48,441 nucleotides of DNA. Origin: an uncultured Solirubrobacteraceae bacterium. Lineage in GTDB: Bacteria > Actinomycetota > Thermoleophilia > Solirubrobacterales > Solirubrobacteraceae. Location: positions 1 to 48,441 of the forward strand of contig CATPBV010000112.1 in assembly GCA_955652345.1 (NCBI GenBank), given 5' to 3'. The translations under genes and the position numbers were made by a program. The first letter of the stretch is position 1. Every line of letters begins with the position of its first letter. The notes under the pieces are model-generated. The model was not told where the DNA came from, ran no database searches, and worked only from the letters and a program-made list of their open reading frames with translations. Below, in pieces: positions 6,712 to 15,128 of this stretch.

Positions 6712-7935
6712 ATGGACACCAGGGGGCTCGCCACGGCGCACGACGTGAAGGCCGCGGCTGAAGTTGCGCGCAGCGCCGGGAGGGTCGGGATCGACACCGA
6801 GTTCATGTCCGAGGGTCGCTACCGAGCGCTGCTGTGCCTGGCGCAGATCGTGGTCGATGATGCAAGCGCGCCGGACGGCACCCGCATCCTCGTGATCGAC
6901 ACGCTAGACCGGGTGGACCCCGCACCGATCGCCGCGCTGCTCGCCGATCCCGCGATCGAGGTCGTACTGCACGCCGGACGCCAGGACGTCGCGATCCTGC
7001 GCCGGGCCTGGGCGACGGAGATCAACAATGTGTTCGACACGCAGGTCGCTGCGGGGTTTGCGGGCGCGAGCGCGCAGGCCGGATACGGCAACCTGCTCGG
7101 CGCGATCCTCGGCCTGCGCGTCGGCAAGACGGCAAGCTACACCCGCTGGGACGCCCGGCCGCTGACCACCGAGCAGCTGAGCTATGCGGCGGAGGATGTC
7201 GCTCACCTGCTCGAGCTTGCGGACGAGCTCCAGCGCCGCCTCGGCGCGACCGGACGCCTGGAGTGGGCCCGCGAGGAGTGCCGGCGGCTCGAATCAGCGA
7301 CCGACGAGCGAGACCCGTGGACGGCGTGGGAGCGCCTGCCCCGCGTGAACCAGCTGGATCCCCGCTCGCGCGCGGTGGCCCGCGAGCTCGCCGCCTGGCG
7401 TGAGGAGGTCGCTTCCCGCGAGGACCGCCCGGTCGGCTCCGTTCTACCCGACGCTCCGCTCGTCGAGCTCGCCAAGCGGCAACCGTCGACGGTCGCGGAG
7501 CTCAAGCCGATCCGCGGGCTTCACCCTTCCACGGTGAGACGGCGGGGGGACGCGATCCTCGAAGCGATCGCCCGCGGTCGCCAAGCGACGCCGATTCCCC
7601 GGGAGGAGCAGCGCTGGCGATCGGACCCGGGCGACACGCCGCTGATCGTGCTCGCGGAGGCCCTGCTCCGAGCGCGCGCGATCCAGGCGGGACTCGCGTA
7701 CGAGCTGATCGCGTCGCGGAGCGAGCTCGAATCGGTGGTGACCGCCTCGCGTCGGGGAGACCCGGACCCCCAGATCAGGACGCTCTCCGGGTGGCGCGAG
7801 GAACTGGTCGGAGCCGATCTCCGCGACCTGCTGGGCGGGCGAAGCGCGCTCAGCGTGGGGCCCGAGCGACGCCTGGTCGTCGACCAGCTCGGCGACGGCG
7901 CCCGTGGTGACTCCGGCGACCGTAGCCTTAGGTAA
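6712..7935 (+). CDS. rnd: Ribonuclease D (DEDDy 3'-5' exoribonuclease with HRDC domain)
   Basis: A 407-residue protein from ATG 6712 (MDTRGLATAHDV). The DEDD motifs are visible: Exo I IDTEF near residue 26, Exo II VLHAGRQDVAIL near 85, and Exo III Y-A-A-E-D with tyrosine, marking the DEDDy subgroup. A helical HRDC domain follows (REDRPVGSVLPDAPLVELAKRQP), then a C-terminal helical extension. RNase D trims 3' ends of tRNA precursors and other stable RNAs. The 3' end overlaps that of the convergent lipoprotein gene by 8 bp. The start sits downstream of the divergent suf promoter region. No oddity is seen. Confidence 0.92.
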   Translation: MDTRGLATAHDVKAAAEVARSAGRVGIDTEFMSEGRYRALLCLAQIVVDDASAPDGTRILVIDTLDRVDPAPIAALLADPAIEVVLHAGRQDVAILRRAWATEINNVFDTQVAAGFAGASAQAGYGNLLGAILGLRVGKTASYTRWDARPLTTEQLSYAAEDVAHLLELADELQRRLGATGRLEWAREECRRLESATDERDPWTAWERLPRVNQLDPRSRAVARELAAWREEVASREDRPVGSVLPDAPLVELAKRQPSTVAELKPIRGLHPSTVRRRGDAILEAIARGRQATPIPREEQRWRSDPGDTPLIVLAEALLRARAIQAGLAYELIASRSELESVVTASRRGDPDPQIRTLSGWREELVGADLRDLLGGRSALSVGPERRLVVDQLGDGARGDSGDRSLR

Positions 7936-8401
7936 CGCTGACCTCGAGCATCACCGCCATCGTGGGGACGCGGCTGAACATGCCCCGCGACAGCGCGAGC
8001 GTGATCGTGCGCGGCCTCTGGATCCAGCCGAGCTCGATGCCGGTGAGCTCGCCGAGCGCGGTTGCATAGGTGACGCGGAACTTGCGGCCCGGGGAATCGG
8101 CCGCGTGCTCCTCGCTCGTGTCCGGGCCGGCTCGCGTCCAGCCCCTCTGCTTGAGCGCCCGCTTTTCGCTCGCCACGAGCGCAGTGGAGCTTTGATAGTG
8201 GTTGTCGACGACGACCAACTCAATCGCGCAATACGCGTTCGCGCCGCGGTCGCACTGGCGAACGTGGGCCACGATCGCGGCTCCGTTGACCAGCGGGAGC
8301 TGCGCCAGGGTCGGCACGTTCTTCGCGCTCGACCCGCACCCGGCGATCGCCGCGGCGAGCGCCAGCCCCGCCACTGAAGCACCTAGTCTTGAGCCTCGCA
8401 T
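7928..8401 (-). CDS. Predicted lipoprotein of unknown function
   Basis: A 157-residue protein from ATG 8401. The first 22 residues form a lipoprotein signal (MRGSRLGASVAGLALAAAIAGC) with lipobox A-I-A-G-C, after which GSS follows as in exported actinobacterial lipoproteins. The mature part has two further cysteines (Q-C-D and Y-C-A), possibly a disulfide, and is otherwise not recognised. The longer open frame extending to 9004 lies over the next gene and lacks coding character. The gene faces away from the membrane-protein gene at 8447 across a 45-bp gap and converges with rnd. Confidence 0.75.
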   Translation of the reverse strand: MRGSRLGASVAGLALAAAIAGCGSSAKNVPTLAQLPLVNGAAIVAHVRQCDRGANAYCAIELVVVDNHYQSSTALVASEKRALKQRGWTRAGPDTSEEHAADSPGRKFRVTYATALGELTGIELGWIQRPRTITLALSRGMFSRVPTMAVMLEVSVT

Positions 8402-8446
8402 GGAATGCAGGGCAAGCGTAGCCGAGCCGCCAGCTCGGTCTGAGAA

Positions 8447-10549
8447 ATGAGCGGCGGTGCCGCAAGATATGCGCTCGGCGCGGTATGCCTGCTGACGATC
8501 TGCGGCTCGCTTGCGCTCGCCGCCGTGGGCCTCCGACGGCACCTCTTCGCTGAGTGGAGCGGCACGCTCCCCCGCCTCGCCGAGGCACTGATCGGCGTCG
8601 CTCTGCTGATCTGGATCCTTCAGGCGCTGGGCGCGGTCGGCCTGTTCAGGCTGGTCCCGATCGTCTGCGCCTGCGTGGCCGTCGGGCTCTCGGTTGCGGT
8701 CGCGACGCGCGGCGCGCAGCCGCGGCGCCCGAGAGCGGATGGCCGCGCGTCGACGCGGGTAGCGGCGACGATCGCGGTGCTGGCATGCGCCACCGTTGCC
8801 GCCGAATGGGCCTCCCCCACGCTCCAGGCATACGTCCTGGGCGTGCACACGTTCGACTCGCTCTGGTACCACCTGCCGTGGGCCGCGGGCTTCGCCCAGA
8901 CCGGCCACGTCACCCAGCTCCACTACGACCTCGAGTTCCTGCTGGCGTTCTATCCCGCCACCGGGGAGCTCCTCCACGGTCTCGGCATCGTGCTGTTCGG
9001 CCACGACACGATCTCGCCGGGGCTGAACCTCGTGTGGCTCGGGCTCGCGCTGCTTGCGAGCTGGTGCATCGGGCAGGCGAGAGGCGTCGGGGCAATTTCG
9101 TCCTGGGGCGTGGCCCTGATCCTCGCGACGCCGATGATGTACTTCTCGCAGGCCGGAAGCGGAGACGACGACATCGTCGGCTTGTTCTTTCTGCTCGGCT
9201 CTGTGGCGCTCCTACTGAGCGCCGAGGACGACCGCGCGGCTTACGTGCTGGCGGCCGTGTCGGCGGGACTGGCGATCTCGGTCAAGCTGACCTTCCTCGC
9301 TCCGGTCGGCGCGCTTACTCTCGGTGTCCTGGCGCTAGCTCCCCGAGGGCAACGAGCTCCCAGCGCGGGGCGGTGGCTCGGGCCGTTACTCCTCGGCGGC
9401 GGGTTCTGGTACGCGCGGAACCTGATCGCCGTCGGCAACCCGCTTCCGTGGAGCAGCTTCGGTGTGCTCCCCACTCCCGCGCCACCGCTGCAGCAGCCGA
9501 ACACGTTCTCGATCGCCCACTACCTGACGAGCGCGCGCTTCTGGGACCACTTCTTCGTCAAGGGGATGTCCTCCCAGCTTGGAAGCTGGTGGTACGTGGT
9601 GCTTGCGGGCGCGATCGTCGGGCCCCTGCTGTGCTTGCTGCCGGGGGCGGGGCGGACGCTGCGGATGCTCGGCTTGGTCGCGCTCGCAGGGCTTGTCGCA
9701 TACCTGCTCACCCCGAACGGCGCGATGGGCCCGGAGGGAGATCCGGTCGGATTCGGATTCAACCTGCGCTTCGCGCTGCCGGCGCTCGCGCTCGCGTTCG
9801 CGATCTTGCCCCTCGCGCCGGTGGTGAGTCGAAGCGCGACGGTCCAATCGTCGCTGCTCGCGGCCCTGGCGGCGGTGTTCGTCGCGACCGTCGCGAAGTC
9901 CGTCCTGTGGCCCTACCAGCACTACCGCGCCGCGATCGGCCTTGGGCTCGCGGTCCTGGCGCTGGGGCTCGCGCTGGTCTGGGCTCCTCCGGCGCTGGCG
10001 CGATGGCGGGCCGCAGACGGCTCGGGAGGTACGCGAACCGCGCGTCTCGCCTTCGTCGTCGCCGCCGCGATGCTGGTGGGCGCAGGCGCCGCGGCAGGCT
10101 ATCCGTGGCAGCAGCGGTACCTGCGCGGGCGCTACGGGCCGAAGCCGAAGACCTCCGAGCTCACGCGCGTGTGGGAGTTCTTTCGCGGAAGGCACCGCGC
10201 CCGCATCGGTGTGCTCGGCACCTACGGCGAGTTCCTCTCATATCCGATGCTCGGAGGCGACGACTCGAACCGCGTCCAGTACATCGCCAACCATGGCCCG
10301 CACGGATCGTTCACGTCGATCACCGGCTGCCCGGAGTTTCGTCGTGCGGTCAACGCGGGGCACTTCCGGTACCTGGTCACAACGCCGAGGCGCGATTTCT
10401 GGATCCCCCACCAGCTGTTCTTCTCGCCCGAGGGCGGCTGGACCACGTCGGACCCGGCAGCCCATCTCCGGTTCTCCTACCTGGCCGCCGGGCAGCGGGT
10501 CTCGGTGTTCGAGCTTGCGGGGCGGCTCGACCCGGCGGGTTGTCCATAG
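8447..10549 (+). CDS. Polytopic membrane protein, GT-C glycosyltransferase-like
   Basis: A 700-residue protein with about a dozen hydrophobic segments between residues 5 and 560, then a soluble C-terminal portion of about 130 residues. After the third or fourth helix an extracytoplasmic loop has HTFDSLWYHLPWAAGF, with acidic and histidine residues where GT-C enzymes (ArnT/PMT-like, polyprenyl-phosphate sugar donors) place catalytic residues, and a later SGDDD motif. The best reading is a GT-C-type envelope glycosyltransferase or related conserved membrane protein; no specific substrate can be named. The lipoprotein gene diverges just upstream, and pepF follows after 22 bp in the same direction. 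Confidence 0.7.
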   Translation: MSGGAARYALGAVCLLTICGSLALAAVGLRRHLFAEWSGTLPRLAEALIGVALLIWILQALGAVGLFRLVPIVCACVAVGLSVAVATRGAQPRRPRADGRASTRVAATIAVLACATVAAEWASPTLQAYVLGVHTFDSLWYHLPWAAGFAQTGHVTQLHYDLEFLLAFYPATGELLHGLGIVLFGHDTISPGLNLVWLGLALLASWCIGQARGVGAISSWGVALILATPMMYFSQAGSGDDDIVGLFFLLGSVALLLSAEDDRAAYVLAAVSAGLAISVKLTFLAPVGALTLGVLALAPRGQRAPSAGRWLGPLLLGGGFWYARNLIAVGNPLPWSSFGVLPTPAPPLQQPNTFSIAHYLTSARFWDHFFVKGMSSQLGSWWYVVLAGAIVGPLLCLLPGAGRTLRMLGLVALAGLVAYLLTPNGAMGPEGDPVGFGFNLRFALPALALAFAILPLAPVVSRSATVQSSLLAALAAVFVATVAKSVLWPYQHYRAAIGLGLAVLALGLALVWAPPALARWRAADGSGGTRTARLAFVVAAAMLVGAGAAAGYPWQQRYLRGRYGPKPKTSELTRVWEFFRGRHRARIGVLGTYGEFLSYPMLGGDDSNRVQYIANHGPHGSFTSITGCPEFRRAVNAGHFRYLVTTPRRDFWIPHQLFFSPEGGWTTSDPAAHLRFSYLAAGQRVSVFELAGRLDPAGCP

Positions 10550-10571
10550 ACGGCGGCTAATCTCCGGTGCG

Positions 10572-12365
10572 ATGTCAGCCGTCGCCGACAACCTCGCAGA
10601 CCCTGAGCTGCTGGCGACAGAGTGGAACCTCTCGCCGCTGATCGGCGGCGAGCACGAGTCGGCGGTCGAGCGGATGCTCGAGCAGTCGAGCGACCAGGCC
10701 TCGCGGTTTGCCGCCGCCTACGCCGGCAAGGTCGGAGACTTGGATTCAGATGGGCTTGCCGCGGCGATGCACGAGCTCGAACAGATCAACGACCTCGTCG
10801 GGCGAGCGGCCTCCTATGCCGCGCTGCGGTTCGCGACCGACACCGCGGACCCAGCCCGTGGAGCGCTGCTCCAGCGCGTCCAGGAGAGAGCGACGGAGAT
10901 CGAGACCAAGATCCTGTTCTTCGAGCTCGAGTGGGCGGCGCTCGAGGATGCGCGCGCGGACAAGCTGCTCGCCGGGCCGCAGCTCGACTTCTGCCGCCAT
11001 CACCTGAGAAGCGCTCGGCGGTACCGGCCTCACCTGCTCTCCGAAAGCGAGGAGAAGCTGCTGGCGGAGAAGTCGATCTCGAGCCAGAGCGCCTGGGGGC
11101 GGCTGTTCGGAGAACTGGTTGCGGCGCTGCGCCCCCAGCTCGATGAGCAGGAGCTCACGCTCGATGTGGCCCTCAGCCGCCTGCAATCCCCCGACCGCGA
11201 CGCCCGCCGGAGCGCCGCCGAGGCGGTCTCGGATGCGCTCCGGCCCGGCCTCCGCACCCGATCCTTCATCTACAACACGCTCGCCTACGACAAGTCGGTC
11301 GAGGACAGGCTCCGCCACTACCCCCACTGGCTGGCGAGCCGCAACCTCGCCAACGAGACCTCGGACGAATCTGTGCTGGCGCTGATCGAGGCTGTCAGAC
11401 GACGCTACGACATCCCGCAAAGGTGGTACGCGCTCAAGGCGAAGCTGCTCGACGTGCCCCGGCTGGCCGACTATGACCGGGCGGCACCGGTGCTGTCGGA
11501 GGACCTCACCTTCTCGTTCGCCGAGGCCCGAGAACTGGTGCTCGACACGTACAACTCGTTCTCACCGGAGGCCGGGCGGATCGCGCGGCGATTCTTCGAC
11601 GAGCACTGGATTGATGCTCCGGTGCGTCCACACAAGCGGGGCGGCGCCTTCTGCAGCTACACCGTGCCGTCGGTGCACCCGTATGTGATGCTCAATTTCA
11701 CGGCCCGTCGGCGCGACGTGCTGACGATGGCCCACGAGCTCGGTCACGGCCTGCACGCCGCACTCGCCCAGCCGCAGGGCGTCTTTCATCAGTCGACCCC
11801 GCTGACACTGGCGGAGACCGCGTCGGTGTTCGGCGAGACGCTCGTGTTCGAGCGGCTGCTCGAGGCGGCCGACAGCGACGAGCAGCGACTCAGCCTGCTG
11901 GCTGAGCGGATCGATGGAGGGATCGCGACGGTGTTCCGGCAGATGGCGATGAACCGCTTCGAGCATCTCGTCCATACGCGCCGCCGGGCGGAGGGCGAGT
12001 TATCGGCCGACCGGGTGTGCGAGCTCTGGACCGAGACCCAGGCCGAGCTGTTCGGGGACTCGGTGGAGATCACCGACGGCTACCGGATGTGGTGGTCCTA
12101 CGTTCCGCACTTCATCAACACTCCTGGCTACGTCTACGCCTACGCCTACGGTCAGCTCCTGGCGCTGTCCGCCTACGGGCGCTACCGCGAGCAGGGCGAG
12201 TCGTTCGTTCCGCGCTACCTGGAGCTGCTCGCCGCCGGCGGCTCGCGCAGCCCGGAGGAGCTCGCGGGATTCGTCGAGATCGACCTTGCCGATCCAGGTT
12301 TCTGGGACGCCGGGCTGGTGCTGGTCGACGAGCAGCTGGCGGAAGCCGAGAAGCTGGCCGCTTAG
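10572..12365 (+). CDS. pepF: Oligoendopeptidase F family zinc metallopeptidase (M3)
   Basis: A 597-residue cytosolic M3 peptidase read from ATG 10572; longer in-frame sequence overlaps the preceding membrane gene and has no family likeness. The zinc motif H-E-L-G-H occurs in MAHELGHGLHAAL near residue 390, and the third ligand glutamate is in the following TLAETASVFGE. The C-terminal substrate-binding tyrosines are seen in PGYVYAYAYGQLLALS. The N-terminal half is helical, as expected for PepF. Such enzymes degrade short peptides of about 6-17 residues. It follows the membrane protein after 22 bp and its stop overlaps the convergent SCP2-like gene by 4 bp. Confidence 0.94.
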   Translation: MSAVADNLADPELLATEWNLSPLIGGEHESAVERMLEQSSDQASRFAAAYAGKVGDLDSDGLAAAMHELEQINDLVGRAASYAALRFATDTADPARGALLQRVQERATEIETKILFFELEWAALEDARADKLLAGPQLDFCRHHLRSARRYRPHLLSESEEKLLAEKSISSQSAWGRLFGELVAALRPQLDEQELTLDVALSRLQSPDRDARRSAAEAVSDALRPGLRTRSFIYNTLAYDKSVEDRLRHYPHWLASRNLANETSDESVLALIEAVRRRYDIPQRWYALKAKLLDVPRLADYDRAAPVLSEDLTFSFAEARELVLDTYNSFSPEAGRIARRFFDEHWIDAPVRPHKRGGAFCSYTVPSVHPYVMLNFTARRRDVLTMAHELGHGLHAALAQPQGVFHQSTPLTLAETASVFGETLVFERLLEAADSDEQRLSLLAERIDGGIATVFRQMAMNRFEHLVHTRRRAEGELSADRVCELWTETQAELFGDSVEITDGYRMWWSYVPHFINTPGYVYAYAYGQLLALSAYGRYREQGESFVPRYLELLAAGGSRSPEELAGFVEIDLADPGFWDAGLVLVDEQLAEAEKLAA

Positions 12366-12784
12366 ACGCGCGTCTTGCGCGTCCGGGCGCGCTCCTCCTG
12401 ACGCTCGACCACGTTCACGATCAGCTTCATCACCTGCTCGACGCCCGTGGCCTTTGCGTCGCCCTTCGCGAACGCCTCGCGCCAGTCTCGGATCCGTCCC
12501 TTGGTGGCTAGCTCGTTGAAATGCGGGCGCGGCAGCGAGACGCGAACCCGAGCGTCGGCGGCGATGTCCTTCGTGACCTTGGGACCGGGGAGCTCAACCC
12601 GCCACAGCTGCACGTCCCCGCGGGTTCGAAGCTCCAGACCCGCGACGATCTTCAGCTGCGTCAGCGCGGGCACCTCTTCGAGGAACCGCCTGACCGCTGT
12701 CTCGATCAGGGACCTGGTGTCGGAGGCGGAGGCCAGGGCCCGCAGTCTAGAGACGGCCGGTGGATCCGGCGCCTGCGAGGGCAT
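12362..12784 (-). CDS. Small SCP2-like (sterol-carrier-fold) protein
   Basis: A 140-residue protein. Residues about 40-125 look like an SCP2 domain: a beta-sheet stretch G-D-V-Q-L-W-R-V-E-L, then K-V-T-K-D-I-A-A-D-A-R-V-R-V-S-L, and a helix ending in A-K-G-D-A-K-A-T-G-V-E-Q-V-M-K-L. The SCP2 fold binds lipids or acts as a substrate pocket in actinobacteria. The likeness is judged by eye and is moderate; it could be an unrelated alpha/beta protein. The tail is rich in arginine and lysine. The stop overlaps pepF by 4 bp, and the start lies close to the divergent sigma-factor gene. Confidence 0.55.
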   Translation of the reverse strand: MPSQAPDPPAVSRLRALASASDTRSLIETAVRRFLEEVPALTQLKIVAGLELRTRGDVQLWRVELPGPKVTKDIAADARVRVSLPRPHFNELATKGRIRDWREAFAKGDAKATGVEQVMKLIVNVVERQEERARTRKTRV

Positions 12785-12849
12785 GCTCGTGAAACATTCC
12801 AGGGCGGTTGCGCCACTACAGGGGTGAAGCCATCGAGGGAGGGACCATC

Positions 12850-13413
12850 TTGTTGAAGCAAGCTGGCGATCACGACCTGTTGCTGGCGGCGCGCGGAGAT
12901 CCCGAGGCGTTCGGCGAGCTCGCCGAGCGGCACCTGCCGCGGCTGCGCCTCTGGGCCTATGGACAGACGCGCGAGCTCGCCACGGCGAACGACATCGCCG
13001 CCGAGACGCTCGCGCGGGCGTGGATCAAGCGCTCCCGCTACCGCGGCGAGTCCGACGCCACGGCACGCGGCTGGCTGTTCGGGATCGCGCGCAACGTCGT
13101 CAGGGAGTGGCGCCGCGCGCAACGGGTCGAGGCGGTCGCGCTGCGCCGCATGGGCATCGAGCTCCCGCCGCCCGTCGACGATCCGGCGGAGCTCGATGAA
13201 CGGCTCGCGGCGGCGCAGAAGGGCGAGCAGCTGTGGCCGATGATTGACGACCTGCCTCCCGCACAGCGCGACGCGCTGAAGCTCCGGATCCTCGAAGGAC
13301 TGCCCTACGACCAGGCGGCGGCACAGCTCGGACGCAGCGACTTGGCCACGCGCCTACTCGTCTCGCGGGCGCTGCAACGACTGCGCAGGGCCGTCGCAGG
13401 GAGCCAGGCATGA
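12850..13413 (+). CDS. ECF-type RNA polymerase sigma factor
   Basis: A 187-residue sigma-70-family protein. The start chosen is TTG 12850, because GAGGGAGGG (12835-12843) lies 6 nt upstream; the longer reading from 12808 also uses TTG and lacks such a site. Region 2 is seen as GDPEAFGELAERHLPRLRLWAYGQT, with the -10-recognition helix at A-R-A-W-I-K and R-G-W-L-F-G-I-A-R-N. Region 4 is L-P-P-A-Q-R-D-A-L-K-L-R-I-L-E-G, followed by the helix-turn-helix Y-D-Q-A-A-A-Q-L. The next gene overlaps by four bases (ATGA) and encodes a membrane protein, the usual arrangement for a sigma factor and its anti-sigma partner. The signal sensed cannot be read. Confidence 0.9.
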   Translation: MLKQAGDHDLLLAARGDPEAFGELAERHLPRLRLWAYGQTRELATANDIAAETLARAWIKRSRYRGESDATARGWLFGIARNVVREWRRAQRVEAVALRRMGIELPPPVDDPAELDERLAAAQKGEQLWPMIDDLPPAQRDALKLRILEGLPYDQAAAQLGRSDLATRLLVSRALQRLRRAVAGSQA

Positions 13414-14252
13414 ACACTGAGCGAAGGAGCAACGACATGGAGCTGACCTCTGATCTGATCGTGATCCACGAACGGCTGCTTCGCGGTGCGCGCCGCCGTA
13501 AGCGGACACGCCTTCGCACTCCGGCGGCGGCGTCGTTCGTCGCGGTCGGCGCTGTGGTGGTGACGAGCGCGGCGCTTGCGGCCGGGCTCGGCCTGGTGAA
13601 GTTCAGCTGGATCAACGTCGGCGGGAAGGGCGGCCTCGAGATCGCGTCCGTGCCGACCCTGCCCGCATCCCTCGCGGGCGTCCCCGTGGCAACGGTGTTG
13701 GCCAACGATCCGAACCTCGAAGCGTGCGACGGCGGCGTCGGCTGGATTGCGTCGACGGCGATGGTCCAGTCGCCCCACGCGCCCGGAACCATGGCAGGCT
13801 GCGGCACCCCCACGCAAGCGGAGCGAGCGGCGTATCGCATCTCGCTGCTCCAGTCCAACCCACGCCTCGCTCGACCTTTTCGGTACTGGTATGAGATCAG
13901 CACCGAAAGCGTGGCCGCAGGAGAGGGGCGGCCGGGCGCGGCTCGCGCAATGGGTCAGTGGTACCTCGGCTCTCCGGTGCCGCTTGCCCCCGCGCAGATC
14001 AAGGCTTGGCGCGACGATATGCAGTACGTGATCTCCGGGGTCGGGCACCCGCCGTCCCCGACCGCGCTCAGCACGACCGCACCGCTTCCGCGCGTCGCGC
14101 GCGCACTACAGGCCACCGGCGGCGCGGGACCCACTGCGGTCGGCGCTTCGAAGCCGTCGTGCTGGCAGATGACGACCTCGTCCTCGGGAAACGTCGGGCC
14201 GAAGCCGGTCCCCTGCAAGGGCGTCGCTGCTGTCGCCGCGACCGCCCCGTAG
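13410..14252 (+). CDS. Single-pass membrane protein, probable anti-sigma partner
   Basis: A 280-residue protein overlapping the ECF sigma stop by ATGA. Residues about 1-37 are basic and cytosolic (R-G-A-R-R-R-K-R-T-R), 40-60 form one transmembrane helix, and the remainder is exported, with paired cysteines (EACDG, GCGTP, PSCWQ, VPCKG) that may form disulfides. There is no HxxxCxxC zinc anti-sigma motif, so the role as anti-sigma factor rests on topology and gene order. A GGGGCGCGCC hairpin terminator follows its stop. A second, decayed copy of its exported domain lies directly downstream (14325-14669). Confidence 0.75.
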   Translation: MNTERRSNDMELTSDLIVIHERLLRGARRRKRTRLRTPAAASFVAVGAVVVTSAALAAGLGLVKFSWINVGGKGGLEIASVPTLPASLAGVPVATVLANDPNLEACDGGVGWIASTAMVQSPHAPGTMAGCGTPTQAERAAYRISLLQSNPRLARPFRYWYEISTESVAAGEGRPGAARAMGQWYLGSPVPLAPAQIKAWRDDMQYVISGVGHPPSPTALSTTAPLPRVARALQATGGAGPTAVGASKPSCWQMTTSSSGNVGPKPVPCKGVAAVAATAP

Positions 14253-14276
14253 CGAGATCGCACAGCGGGACCACTG

Positions 14277-14300
14277 GGGGCGCGCCTTCGGGCGCGCCCC
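14277..14300 (+). terminator. Hairpin terminator of the sigma/anti-sigma operon
   Basis: Perfect 10-bp stem GGGGCGCGCC / GGCGCGCCCC closed by a stable TTCG tetraloop, 24 bp after the stop and followed by TTCGTGCTTGT. Only a weak T-stretch follows, but the stem is very strong. Confidence 0.75.
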
Positions 14301-14324
14301 TTCGTGCTTGTGGGACTGATCTGA

Positions 14325-14669
14325 CGTTCTCGCAGCCGGCGCGAGGCTGCTCGTGCTGTCTGGATTCATGACGACCCGAGGACCGCACGTCCGTGGCGGT
14401 ACTGGTGCCTGATCAGCACCGCGAGCGTGGAATTCGGAGGAGAGCGCTGTCCCGGCCAGGCTGAGGAGATGGGCCCTTGGTACGTCGGTTCGCCGACGCC
14501 GCTGAAGCCTGCGCAGCTCGCTGATCCGAATTACCTCGCGAACCTGGACGTCGTCTCGAGCGTGGGGAAGCCGTCGCCCACCGCGATCCCGATCCCTGGC
14601 GTTCCTGCTGGGGCGGCCAGCTCGACCCTGCCAGGAAATGCGTGGTGCTTCCGGAGGCTTCAGCCTTGA
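14325..14669 (+). pseudogene. Decayed tandem copy of the anti-sigma exported domain
   Basis: A frame opening after a stop at 14322 reads T-A-R-P-W-R-Y-W-C-L-I-S-T-A-S-V and then E-E-M-G-P-W-Y-V-G-S-P-T-P-L-K-P-A-Q. These align one-to-one with ARPFRYWYEISTESV and RAMGQWYLGSPVPLAPAQ in the gene just upstream, and the similarity continues to G-K-P-S-P-T-A. The copy lacks the cytosolic segment and transmembrane helix and has no clear start or ribosome site; the terminator at 14277-14300 separates it from the operon. It is most simply a truncated tandem duplicate. Expression from GTG 14427 (80 residues) cannot be excluded. Confidence 0.7.
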
Positions 14670-14746
14670 CGCTCGTCTTGGCTGGCACCCTTGACGGTCG
14701 CCTCGTCTGGCGAGAGGATCCACTGCGGGCAACCGAAAGGAGTTTC

Positions 14747-14971
14747 ATGGCCAGAGTCATGGCTGACTGCCGTCGCTTCCCCAGCGACAGCAACTGCTCG
14801 CTGGTGATCATCGGCGAGGAGGACGAGGTGGCGCGTGCCGCCGCCGAGCACGCGATCTCGGTGCACGGGCACGAGGACACCGAGGAGTTCCGCAGGCAGA
14901 TTCGCGAGTTCCTCGAGCCGGCGGAGAACTACACGTTCGAGGCTCGAGCCCAGGAGCCGATGCCCACCTAG
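14747..14971 (+). CDS. DUF1059 small protein
   Basis: A 74-residue protein from ATG 14747 with GAAAGGAG about 5 nt upstream. It begins MARVMADCRRFPSDSNCSL and ends in a helix E-F-R-R-Q-I-R-E-F-L. The paired cysteines with the following A-A-A-E-H-A-I-S-V-H-G-H segment are characteristic of the DUF1059 family, whose function is unknown. In-frame sequence further upstream to 14642 overlaps the decayed duplicate and is not used. It stands alone between the decayed duplicate and the collagen-like gene. Confidence 0.82.
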   Translation: MARVMADCRRFPSDSNCSLVIIGEEDEVARAAAEHAISVHGHEDTEEFRRQIREFLEPAENYTFEARAQEPMPT

Positions 14972-14986
14972 GGGCGCAACTTCCCA

Positions 14987-15052
14987 GCTCGCGTCCCGGC
15001 TGTTTCTGCCGTCCCGTTCGGCGACCTCTCTCGAGCAGCAAGGGACGCGAGC
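14987..15052. repeat. 11-bp perfect inverted repeat with 44-nt loop
   Basis: GCTCGCGTCCC (14987-14997) and GGGACGCGAGC (15042-15052) lie downstream of the DUF1059 gene, within the 157-bp gap before the collagen-like gene. It may be a terminator or a folding element of the leader; no other signal is seen in this gap. Confidence 0.45.
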
Positions 15053-15128
15053 AGGGAGCCTGCGCCGCCCCGGAGACCGCGGGCGCACATCCGCTCAAGC
15101 TTTCGGTACCCCGGCCGATAGCTGGGGG

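Noticed and set aside
8554..10560. 668-codon plus-strand frame within the large membrane-protein gene
   Set aside because: Arg/Ala-rich shadow; the overlapping frame has clear transmembrane helices and a proper start.
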